Shown: one piece after another, positions 25,314 through 31,525 of the stretch
How positions within the stretch are numbered: position 1 is the first letter of the stretch
Layout: each line of letters starts with the position of its first letter
Program-made: the position numbers and the translations under genes
The notes under the pieces: generated by a model
Told to the model about the DNA's origin: nothing
The model's input: the letters and a program-made list of their open reading frames with translations, nothing else
The model's database searches: none
Assembly (NCBI GenBank): GCA_021648755.1
Contig: JAKISG010000027.1
Span: 1 to 31,525, forward strand
Reading direction: 5' to 3'
DNA length: 31,525 bases
Source: Flavobacteriaceae bacterium
GTDB lineage: Bacteria; Bacteroidota; Bacteroidia; Flavobacteriales; Flavobacteriaceae

Positions 25314-25538
25314 CTACAATTCTTCTAAAAATTTATCTAAGTCTTCTATTGGTATTAAATCATTACTATTAATTGCTTCATTAATTGCTTCAATAGTTTC
25401 TTCATTTGGAATATTACCCACTTCTTGATATAGTAAATTTTCAATATAATTATTAAGACTTCTTCGTTGTGCTTTTGCTTTTGCTTTAATCATCTTTAAT
25501 AACTCTTCATCAAATCTCAATGCTGTCTGAACTTTCAT
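25314..25538 (-). CDS. Ribbon-helix-helix antitoxin of the YafQ-like pair
   Basis: Antitoxin of 74 residues. The N-terminal part (QTALRFDEELLKMIKAKAK) fits a ribbon-helix-helix DNA-binding fold: a short strand followed by two helices, the second with SLNNYIENLL. The rest (IPNEETIEAINEA to LDKFLEEL) is acidic and probably wraps around the toxin. Such antitoxins usually bind a palindrome in their own promoter and repress the pair, and a suitable site exists at 25577-25591. The ATG is at 25536-25538. Confidence 0.88.
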   Translation of the reverse strand: MKVQTALRFDEELLKMIKAKAKAQRRSLNNYIENLLYQEVGNIPNEETIEAINEAINSNDLIPIEDLDKFLEEL

Positions 25539-25564
25539 TTTTCTTAGATTTTATATTACATCTG

Positions 25565-25595
25565 CAAATATACGAAATAACAATGTGTTATACAA
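25565..25595 (-). promoter_or_regulatory. Toxin-antitoxin promoter with palindromic operator between -33 and -7
   Basis: On the minus strand TTG (25595-25593), a 20-base spacer and TATATTTG (25572-25565) form the promoter. Within the spacer lies the palindrome ATAACA-ATG-TGTTAT at 25577-25591 (plus-strand reading), filling most of the space between the two elements. This suits autorepression by the antitoxin. Confidence 0.75.
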
Positions 25596-25728
25596 GTGTT
25601 TTTATGATTGGCATTTAAATCTAAAAGTCTAAAATTATTTAAAACACGCACAAAATAACTTTCTAATGTTGCTTTTAAATAAAAAACCAATGCTACAAAC
25701 ATTTACTTATTTATACTGAAAAATAGTT

Positions 25729-27510
25729 TTACAATTCCATAGAGTGTCTTTGTTCTTCTAAATTTTTTACAACTTTATTTAAAAACACTAATAAACCTTC
25801 ATGTACTAAATGTGTATCTTTATGTTTAAGGTTATTTAAATAATTAAAAATTTCTGCACCCAACTCTGTACCTGTTTTATGTATTAATTCATAAACTTCT
25901 AAACTAAGTAACCACTCATCATCTTGGTGTTTAATTATATTAAAAATAGATTCTAATCGATCTATATCTATGGTTTTATTCGTTCTCATATCTCTAACTT
26001 CTTGGTACAGGCTGTCCATTAATTTTTGGGCTTCAGAATAAATAATTTTTAATGTTTTTTCTTTTGGTGGGTTATATGAAAGTTCGTAATTATCTGGATC
26101 TGCGATTCCTGCATAAGCAGAAACAACATCTGCTCCTACTACCATATCGTAAATTCCCCATTCTGGCTTAAACAAAATTTCATCACCATATGTCACAGTA
26201 CAGTTTTTAAAAGATATTAAAATTATTTTACCTTGTAAGTTTCTTTTTCCTGTAATAATTTCGCCACTAAGGGTTATTCCTCCTTTAAAATTTAGTATAG
26301 TTGTTTTGCCTTCATATATTCCATAAGCATCTAAATCGGTTGGAGACATATCTTCAATGGCTATATTTATTCCTTTTAATTTTCCTACCGGAGATCCAAA
26401 TCCTTTACTATGGTAGTCTTTTCCGTGTCCAATTATTTCTTTGTTTTTATAAGCCAACGCTGTTGGACCAATTGTTTGAAAATAGATTGTATTATAATTT
26501 TTATCATTAATTACACGTAAAAAGTTTCCAGAAATTTGAACGCCAGTATTTAGTTCAATAGTTCCTAAATTTTTTGATATTATTAATTTTTCAATACCTT
26601 TTAAACCACCATTTCTTAAAGCCATCGTATTTGCAAATTCTTCTAACACAAGGCTTAAATGTGCGAAATTAGGTGTTACATATAGTTGTGGTTGTGGTTT
26701 AGTAATATCAAATTCTTTATCTGCGGCAGCAATAGTATATGCTATTTTTTTAACTTTATTACTCAAACACCATTTACTTTCGCCAATAGAAGAAAGCAAC
26801 CCTGCTCCATAAATTTTAGGGGCTTCTAAATTACCTATTAGACCATATTCTACAGTCCACCAATGTAAATTTCTAATACGAGCCATTTCACTTGGCTCTC
26901 CCATATCTAAAGCAATTTCTTCTATCAGTTTTTCTGCTTTAATAACAGCTTCTTCTTTAGTATTTGGGTTTTCCTTTATTATAGATAAATGCCTAATTGC
27001 CTCATATAAATCATAATCTCTTTCCGAAGGAATTGCTTTTGCTCCAATTTCACCAAAACGCCTTAAATACTCAGCATACTCTGGGTTTGCAATTATTGGC
27101 GCATGTCCAGCGGTCTCATGAATAATATCAGGCGCAGGTGTATATTCTATATGTTTAGCGGCTCTAATATCTGCAGCAATAACAAGTGTATTATATGCTT
27201 GAAATTCCATAAAAGCATTTGGCGGTATAAGTCCATCAACAGCGACAGCATGCCAGCCAATTTCTTTTAAAATACGATTCATACCTTCCATCTTAGGAAT
27301 AGACTCTACTGAAATTCCTGTTTTTTCTAACCCGCTCAAATAAGACTTATGAGCAACTTTACTTAAAAAAGAAGTGCTTTTTCGCATTACATAACGCCAA
27401 ACGGCTTGGTTTTTTGCTGTATAATCATCATATGGTTGCTTAATAACAAAAACACGTAAATGTTTTGGTAATTTATTTAAAAAGGAATTATCAGAGAGGT
27501 TAAAGTTCAT
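25729..27510 (-). CDS. phhA: Phenylalanine 4-monooxygenase, long form with C-terminal extension
   Basis: Pterin- and Fe(II)-dependent aromatic amino acid hydroxylase converting phenylalanine to tyrosine, a step in Phe degradation. The catalytic domain fills about residues 20-300. The iron ligands are His131 and His136 in PDIIHETAGH (128-137), and Glu221 in HWWTVEYG (216-223). GIPP-like DGLIPPNAFMEF and a NPEYAEYLRRFGEIG stretch are also typical. The protein has 593 residues, about twice the length of the 262-297-residue proteobacterial enzymes. The remaining 290 residues (with a GGITLSG beta-rich part at about 410-450 and a helical end) have no assigned function; the long form seems common in Bacteroidota. 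The start is ATG, and a weak -7 element is present upstream. Confidence 0.93.
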   Translation of the reverse strand: MNFNLSDNSFLNKLPKHLRVFVIKQPYDDYTAKNQAVWRYVMRKSTSFLSKVAHKSYLSGLEKTGISVESIPKMEGMNRILKEIGWHAVAVDGLIPPNAFMEFQAYNTLVIAADIRAAKHIEYTPAPDIIHETAGHAPIIANPEYAEYLRRFGEIGAKAIPSERDYDLYEAIRHLSIIKENPNTKEEAVIKAEKLIEEIALDMGEPSEMARIRNLHWWTVEYGLIGNLEAPKIYGAGLLSSIGESKWCLSNKVKKIAYTIAAADKEFDITKPQPQLYVTPNFAHLSLVLEEFANTMALRNGGLKGIEKLIISKNLGTIELNTGVQISGNFLRVINDKNYNTIYFQTIGPTALAYKNKEIIGHGKDYHSKGFGSPVGKLKGINIAIEDMSPTDLDAYGIYEGKTTILNFKGGITLSGEIITGKRNLQGKIILISFKNCTVTYGDEILFKPEWGIYDMVVGADVVSAYAGIADPDNYELSYNPPKEKTLKIIYSEAQKLMDSLYQEVRDMRTNKTIDIDRLESIFNIIKHQDDEWLLSLEVYELIHKTGTELGAEIFNYLNNLKHKDTHLVHEGLLVFLNKVVKNLEEQRHSMEL

Positions 27511-27562
27511 AATCGTTAATTTTTATTATCGTAAAGTTACATTTTTTAATCGAAAAAAATAG

Positions 27563-27582
27563 GATAATTATCATCAAATATA
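27563..27582 (-). promoter_or_regulatory. Putative phhA promoter with a palindrome at the start site
   Basis: The minus strand has TATATTTG (27582-27575), without a TTG at the right distance. The predicted start lies within the perfect palindrome GATAATTATC (27563-27572), which could be an operator. The leader would be about 58 bases. Confidence 0.4.
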
Positions 27583-27622
27583 AATTAATCGTATATTTAC
27601 AGTTATTTAAACTTAAAAAATA

Positions 27623-28390
27623 ATGAGAAGAGGTAACTTAAAAATACGCTTATTACTTGGTGCAGTTATTGTAATATTTGCTTTTGTAAAAAAATGTGAC
27701 AACCAAGAAGTAAACCCTTATACTGGTAAAAAACAAACTATAAATATGACAACCGATCAAGAAATTGCTATTGGTTTACAATCTGCTCCAGGTATAGCGC
27801 AACAACATGGTGGCTTATACCCAAACCAATTAGATCAAGATATTGTAGATAAGGTGGGTCATAAATTAATAAATAGTAGTGTTGCAAGAGAGACACCTTA
27901 TCGCTATGAGTTTCATTTGCTACGTGACCCAAATACAATTAATGCATTTGCATTACCTGGAGGTCAAATTTTTATTACCTATGCGTTGTATTCTAAATTA
28001 GAAAATGAAGATCAATTGGCAGGTGTTTTAGGGCATGAAATTGGTCATGTCTTAGGCAAGCATTCGGCAGAGAGAATTGCTGAAGGTTCTTTTTGGAAAA
28101 CCATTTCTATGGGTGCAAGTGTTGGTGCTGATATGGGAGGGGTTGCTAGCCAAATAGCTAATTCTACCTTATTAAAAAATGGTCGTGGTGATGAGTTAGA
28201 GTCTGATGAACTAGGCATTAAATTTATGATTAATGCGGGCTATAGGCCTGAAGAAATGATTGGTGTTATGAAAATTTTAAAAGCAGCAAGTAACGGTAAT
28301 CGTGTGCCTGAACACAAATCTTCACACCCAGATCCTGAAAATAGAATAGCACATATTAAAACTGCAATACGCAAGTATAGTGAACAATAA
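27623..28390 (+). CDS. M48-family zinc metalloprotease, membrane-anchored or secreted
   Basis: Periplasmic peptidase of the BepA/LoiP-like group that degrades or helps process envelope proteins. The 255 residues begin with a basic start and a hydrophobic segment at about 9-22 (RLLLGAVIVIFAFV). This could be a signal anchor; the following Lys-Lys-Cys does not form a proper lipobox. The zinc motif HEIGH lies at 138-142, and ELESD (191-195) supplies the third ligand Glu191. There is no TPR domain at the C-terminus, unlike BepA. The substrate is unknown. It is divergent from phhA and precedes gpmI with its own -7 box. Confidence 0.9.
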   Translation: MRRGNLKIRLLLGAVIVIFAFVKKCDNQEVNPYTGKKQTINMTTDQEIAIGLQSAPGIAQQHGGLYPNQLDQDIVDKVGHKLINSSVARETPYRYEFHLLRDPNTINAFALPGGQIFITYALYSKLENEDQLAGVLGHEIGHVLGKHSAERIAEGSFWKTISMGASVGADMGGVASQIANSTLLKNGRGDELESDELGIKFMINAGYRPEEMIGVMKILKAASNGNRVPEHKSSHPDPENRIAHIKTAIRKYSEQ

Positions 28391-28419
28391 ATTAGTTTAA
28401 AATCTATTTTTCAAAATTG

Positions 28420-28427
28420 TATCTTTG
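28420..28427 (+). promoter_or_regulatory. -7 element before gpmI
   Basis: TATCTTTG fits TAnnTTTG and would give a leader of about 35 bases before the ATG at 28469. No TTG is seen at the expected -33 distance. Confidence 0.5.
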
Positions 28428-28468
28428 TATAAACTTCTCCTAAATTTTAAAAGATTAACCTAAAAATA

Positions 28469-30001
28469 ATGCAAAAAAAAACAAACTCCTTTGGCGTAAT
28501 TTTAATAATACTTGATGGTTGGGGGATTACACAAGACCCAAAAGCTTCAGCAATTTATCAAGCAAAGACTCCTTTTTTTGACTCTCTAATTAAAAAATAC
28601 CCAAATGCAAGTTTACGCACCGATGGTTTACATGTTGGTTTACCAAAAGGGCAAATGGGAAACTCAGAGGTTGGGCACATAAATTTAGGTGCTGGACGAA
28701 TTGTATATCAGAATTTAGTAAAGATTAATAAAGCGGTTCAAGAAAAAAGTTTAGATAATCAAAAAGTTTTACTAGACGCTTTTAGTTATGCTAAAAAAAA
28801 CAACAAAAATGTACATTTTATGGGTTTGGTTTCTGATGGCGGGGTTCACTCACATATAAATCATCTAAAAGCTCTATTACGTGCTTCGTCTAAAGCAAAT
28901 TTAGAAAATATATTTGTGCATGCTTTTACTGACGGTCGTGATTGTGACCCAAGGTCTGGTAAAAAATTCATAGCAGATTTAGAAAATTATATGCAAAAAA
29001 CTACTGGGCAACTAGTAAGTGTTATAGGTAGGTATTATGCAATGGATCGCGATAAACGGTGGGAACGCATTAAACGGGCTTATGATTTATTGGTAAAAGG
29101 GGAAGGAAAAAAGGTTAAAAACTTAAATGTTGCAATTCAAAAAAGTTATGCTAACAATATAACCGATGAGTTTATAAAACCGATTATCAAAGTTGATGAA
29201 AATAACAACCCAATTACTACAATTAGAGAAGATGATGTAGTTATCTTTTTTAATTTTAGAACGGATAGAGGTCGTGAATTAACGCAAGCTTTATCACAAG
29301 AAAATTTTGAAAAATATACGATGAAAAAATTACCATTGTATTTTGTTACTATGGTAAATTACAAAGAAACTTTTAACGGAATTAAAGTTATATATCCAAC
29401 CGATAATTTAAAAAACACACTTGGTGAAGTTTTAGAAAAAAATCATAAAAAGCAAATCAGAATTGCTGAAACCGAAAAATATCCACACGTTACTTTTTTC
29501 TTTTCTGGCGGAAGAGAAAAAGAATTTAAAGGCGAAAAGCGAATACTTTGTCCGTCACCAAAGGTAGCGACCTATGATTTACAGCCAGAAATGAGTGCCA
29601 ATGACATTAAAGATGCCATCATACCTGAATTAAAAAAACAAAAAACCAATTTTATCTGTCTAAATTTTGCAAATACAGATATGGTGGGTCATACAGGTAA
29701 TTTTAAAGCAGCAGTAATTGCTACAGAAACTGTTGATACTTGTTTAAAAGAAGTTGTAACTACTGCTTTAGAAAATAATTATACAAGTATTATTATCGCA
29801 GATCATGGCAATAGTGAAAAAATGATTAATAAAGATGGTACCCCAAATACAGCACACACGACATATGCTGTACCTATAATTTTAGTTGACAAGGGTATTA
29901 AAAAAATAAAAAACGGGGTTTTGGCTAATATTGCGCCAACTATTTTAGATTTGTTAGGTTTAAAAAAACCTGCTGAAATGCATATGGAATCGCTTATTTA
30001 A
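28469..30001 (+). CDS. gpmI: Cofactor-independent phosphoglycerate mutase (iPGM)
   Basis: Glycolytic and gluconeogenic enzyme interconverting 3- and 2-phosphoglycerate without 2,3-bisphosphoglycerate; it needs Mn2+ and belongs to the alkaline phosphatase superfamily. The 510 residues contain LDGWG with Asp16 as a metal ligand, NSEVGH with Ser66 as the phosphoserine nucleophile, HAFTDGRDCDPRSG, RDKRWERIKRAY, and FANTDMVGHTGN followed by ADHGNSE near the C-terminus. The length is normal. The hydrolase gene follows after 29 bases, probably in the same mRNA. Confidence 0.97.
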   Translation: MQKKTNSFGVILIILDGWGITQDPKASAIYQAKTPFFDSLIKKYPNASLRTDGLHVGLPKGQMGNSEVGHINLGAGRIVYQNLVKINKAVQEKSLDNQKVLLDAFSYAKKNNKNVHFMGLVSDGGVHSHINHLKALLRASSKANLENIFVHAFTDGRDCDPRSGKKFIADLENYMQKTTGQLVSVIGRYYAMDRDKRWERIKRAYDLLVKGEGKKVKNLNVAIQKSYANNITDEFIKPIIKVDENNNPITTIREDDVVIFFNFRTDRGRELTQALSQENFEKYTMKKLPLYFVTMVNYKETFNGIKVIYPTDNLKNTLGEVLEKNHKKQIRIAETEKYPHVTFFFSGGREKEFKGEKRILCPSPKVATYDLQPEMSANDIKDAIIPELKKQKTNFICLNFANTDMVGHTGNFKAAVIATETVDTCLKEVVTTALENNYTSIIIADHGNSEKMINKDGTPNTAHTTYAVPIILVDKGIKKIKNGVLANIAPTILDLLGLKKPAEMHMESLI

Positions 30002-30030
30002 TTATACATATCAAAATTAACCATTAAGAA

Positions 30031-30429
30031 ATGCTCCCAAAAAATACAAAAATATTAGCCATAGACTTTGACGGAACAATTGTTGAAGACGCATACCCAA
30101 AAATTGGTAAACCAATTCTATTTGCTTTTGAAACATTAAAACAATTGCAAAATCAAGGTCACCGATTAATACTTTGGACTTATAGAAGTGGTAGAAAATT
30201 ACAAGAAGCAGTCGATTTTTGTAATGAAAATGGTATTAAATTTTACGCTGTTAATAAAAGCTACCCTGAAGAAATTTTAGATAATACTATAAGTAGAAAA
30301 ATACACGCAGACATTTTTATAGATGATCGTAATTTTGGTGATTTACCAGATTGGAGTAAAATTTATAATACAATTTTAGAAGATGCCCCAAAACTAATTG
30401 CTAAAAAAAAGAATTGGTTTGGGTTTTGA
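30031..30429 (+). CDS. Small HAD-like hydrolase (BT_0820-like)
   Basis: Soluble 132-residue protein with the N-terminal HAD motif DFDGTIVED, where Asp12 and Asp14 are the likely nucleophile and acid/base. LWTYRSGRKL (motif II-like Thr) and IDDRNFGDLP near residue 100 (acidic motif) follow in order, as in the BT_0820-like group of the HAD superfamily. There is no cap domain, so the substrate could be large; it is unknown. The gene follows gpmI closely and may form an operon with it. Minus-strand remnants of another locus begin just beyond its stop. Confidence 0.88.
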   Translation: MLPKNTKILAIDFDGTIVEDAYPKIGKPILFAFETLKQLQNQGHRLILWTYRSGRKLQEAVDFCNENGIKFYAVNKSYPEEILDNTISRKIHADIFIDDRNFGDLPDWSKIYNTILEDAPKLIAKKKNWFGF

Positions 30430-30443
30430 TGGAACTTTCTAGT

Positions 30444-30503
30444 TCAACTTCTTAATTTAGAAGGCAGTTTGCCATCTAAATATTTTTTAAAAAAACTAGG
30501 CAT
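30444..30503 (-). pseudogene. Truncated gene start, possible remnant of a second copy of the right-edge membrane-protein gene
   Basis: An ATG at 30503, three bases after the stop of the upstream short ORF, opens a 19-codon frame MPSFFKKYLDGKLPSKLRS. The DNA 13-mer GGCAAACTGCCTT inside it differs at one base from GGCAGACTGCCTT at the window edge (31525-31513), where the intact membrane-protein gene reads GRLP in the same reading phase. I infer that this is the start of a paralogous copy cut off after the LP. The match is short, so chance cannot be excluded. Confidence 0.35.
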
Positions 30504-30506
30504 CGT

Positions 30507-30725
30507 TTATGTTTTGGAGTTCCAGGCTGTTAAATTTAATAATTTACTTTTCCCTGCTATTTGGGTGTGTGAACCGTTTGTTCTGTAGGTGGTTACACCG
30601 TTTACTTCTAATTGTTTTAAACCTATAAAAGCACCTAGCATGCGTTGGTTATGATCGTAGTTTACTGGGTAATAGTGATCGCCCTCTAACTGTAACCTGC
30701 ATACAAATAATTTTTTTAATACCAA
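30507..30725 (-). CDS. Unrecognised short ORF or C-terminal gene fragment
   Basis: The frame gives about 72 residues; the core EGDHYYPVNYDHN, MLGAFIGLK and NGVTTYRTNGSHTQIAG reads like real protein, is less AT-rich than the window average and lacks signal or membrane segments. The start is unclear: TTG 30725 is the latest plausible codon outside most of the upstream gene, an earlier TTG lies at 30764, and the frame could also be the tail of a longer protein joined by a frameshift to the upstream gene. I do not recognise the family. It overlaps the end of the membrane-protein gene by ten bases and ends three bases before the truncated ATG at 30503. Confidence 0.45.
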   Translation of the reverse strand: MVLKKLFVCRLQLEGDHYYPVNYDHNQRMLGAFIGLKQLEVNGVTTYRTNGSHTQIAGKSKLLNLTAWNSKT

Positions 30726-31525
30726 ACAGATGTATTTTCTCCATAATAGTCTTCGTCTTTCCAATGTTTTCTGCGTTCGGTATTTTGCTCGGGTGTTGCT
30801 TCTGGTGTTGGATAGGTACTTTTAAATAATGGTGGCGGAAAACCTGCCGCTTTTCTACGTTCAAAATCTTTTTCTCTATACGGGTCAAAGGCATTGCCTG
30901 GTGGTAAGGGCCTGTTTTTGTCCATATACCAAAGCATAAAAGACCAACTGCCACTAAAACCTGGCGTATGGGTCTGCAACCAAACACTTCTAGCTGATTT
31001 TGGCGTTCCAGTTACTAACTGCTGGCCTAGGGCGCCCGAAGTGCCACCAGTACCTGCCCAAAAAAATTTATTGTATTTGGCAAAATCTACGGTATGTGGT
31101 TTCATATAAAACCAATCTGGAAAGGTAAGTAAACCGTTTTTACGGTCAAGTATCATTTGCTTTTTAGGTGAGGTATAGGCGTAGAGAAAAAAAAGTAAAC
31201 CGATACTAAGAAGAACAATAAATACCATTATTTCATGAGCTAAAAAAATTGATATAAATGCTCCAAGAAAAATAAGCCCCCCACCCATAATATAATAAGC
31301 TACTGATGGTGTTTCATCCATAACTATTAATTCTTCATTTACGATATCATAAGCCTCGCGATCTTTGTCTTTATCTCTTATCATTTGCGCTTCAGTTTCT
31401 ACGAGCATTTTAAAGAATACAACTATCCAATACCAATTATTTTTTTCTTTTTTAGATTTATCTGTATAAAGATATATATCATCCAAATCAGCAGGCATAT
31501 ATTTAATTAAATAAGGCAGTCTGCC
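30716..31525 (-). CDS. Unrecognised two-TM membrane protein, 5' end outside window
   Basis: The frame is open to the right edge, with nine codons (GRLPYLIKY) before the first internal Met at 31498, so the true start probably lies outside. Counting from that Met there are 260 residues. A charged N-terminus (many Lys, Asp and Glu) precedes two adjacent membrane helices at about 67-88 and 90-109. These are followed by a beta-rich soluble part (SPKKQMILDRKNGLLTFP, with a following aromatic run) and a Pro-rich, charged C-terminus. The pattern of two helices plus a PH-like beta domain is seen in several unnamed accessory families; I cannot name this one. Several lines of the gene are 42-52% G+C, above the roughly 30% of the dcw genes, which hints at acquisition by transfer. 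Confidence 0.7.
   Translation of the reverse strand, partial: GRLPYLIKYMPADLDDIYLYTDKSKKEKNNWYWIVVFFKMLVETEAQMIRDKDKDREAYDIVNEELIVMDETPSVAYYIMGGGLIFLGAFISIFLAHEIMVFIVLLSIGLLFFLYAYTSPKKQMILDRKNGLLTFPDWFYMKPHTVDFAKYNKFFWAGTGGTSGALGQQLVTGTPKSARSVWLQTHTPGFSGSWSFMLWYMDKNRPLPPGNAFDPYREKDFERRKAAGFPPPLFKSTYPTPEATPEQNTERRKHWKDEDYYGENTSVWY

Noticed and set aside
24821..25538. Integrative element inserted at tRNA-Gln, with the toxin-antitoxin pair as cargo
   Set aside because: No integrase and no second copy of the tRNA 3' end were found in the window; the tRNA has its own intact terminator.
30432..30445. GAACT/AGTTC hairpin after the HAD-like gene as a terminator
   Set aside because: Only a 5-bp stem and no T tract follow it.
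30649..30987. 112-codon minus-strand frame overlapping the two-TM protein gene
   Set aside because: Most of it is a shifted-frame shadow of the membrane-protein gene; only its last 17 codons are mentioned as a curiosity.

Overview
The window is AT-rich chromosomal DNA from a member of the Bacteroidota, most likely the Flavobacteriaceae. The evidence for this is the layout of the division and cell-wall (dcw) cluster, recurrent promoters of the Bacteroidota type (-33 TTG, -7 TAnnTTTG), a type IX secretion C-terminal domain at the left edge, the long form of phenylalanine hydroxylase, and a DUF2723 membrane protein. Several starts are GTG (mraZ, ftsW, murG) or TTG (ftsI, engB, the RluA-like gene).

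Layout. Positions 1-127 hold the end of a secreted protein gene, followed by a strong terminator. Positions 128-517 hold no protein gene, but contain two stable hairpins that may belong to a small RNA. From 16494 down to 518 runs a complete minus-strand dcw operon: mraZ-rsmH-ftsL-ftsI-murE-mraY-murD-ftsW-murG-murC-ftsQ-ftsA-ftsZ. It covers the membrane and cytoplasmic steps of peptidoglycan precursor synthesis (without murA, murB, murF and ddl), the septal synthase pair FtsW/FtsI, and the FtsA/FtsZ ring. Upstream of mraZ are three TGGTA boxes at exact 10-bp spacing, and a further copy covers the mraZ start codon. Tandem -7 boxes before ftsA suggest a second promoter for ftsA-ftsZ.

From 16727 to 20287 the plus strand carries an alpha/beta hydrolase, the ribosome-assembly GTPase EngB, an RluA-type pseudouridine synthase, and two related small PAS-type proteins. 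On the minus strand follow a NodB-type polysaccharide deacetylase and a large DUF2723 (GT-C-like) membrane protein. The end of the DUF2723 protein appears to have been cut off by two in-frame stop codons, with a readable remnant left behind.

From 24781 to 25595 lie a textbook tRNA-Gln gene with promoter and terminator, and a compact type II toxin-antitoxin pair (YafQ-like toxin, ribbon-helix-helix antitoxin) with a palindromic operator between its -33 and -7 elements. Then come long-form phenylalanine hydroxylase (minus), and an M48 metalloprotease, gpmI and a small HAD-like hydrolase (plus).

The right edge (about 30444-31525) differs. It is richer in G+C and carries an unrecognised two-TM protein, an unrecognised short ORF and a truncated start of what may be a second copy of the first gene. 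This looks like an accessory module. No CRISPR array, prophage or intact insertion sequence was seen.
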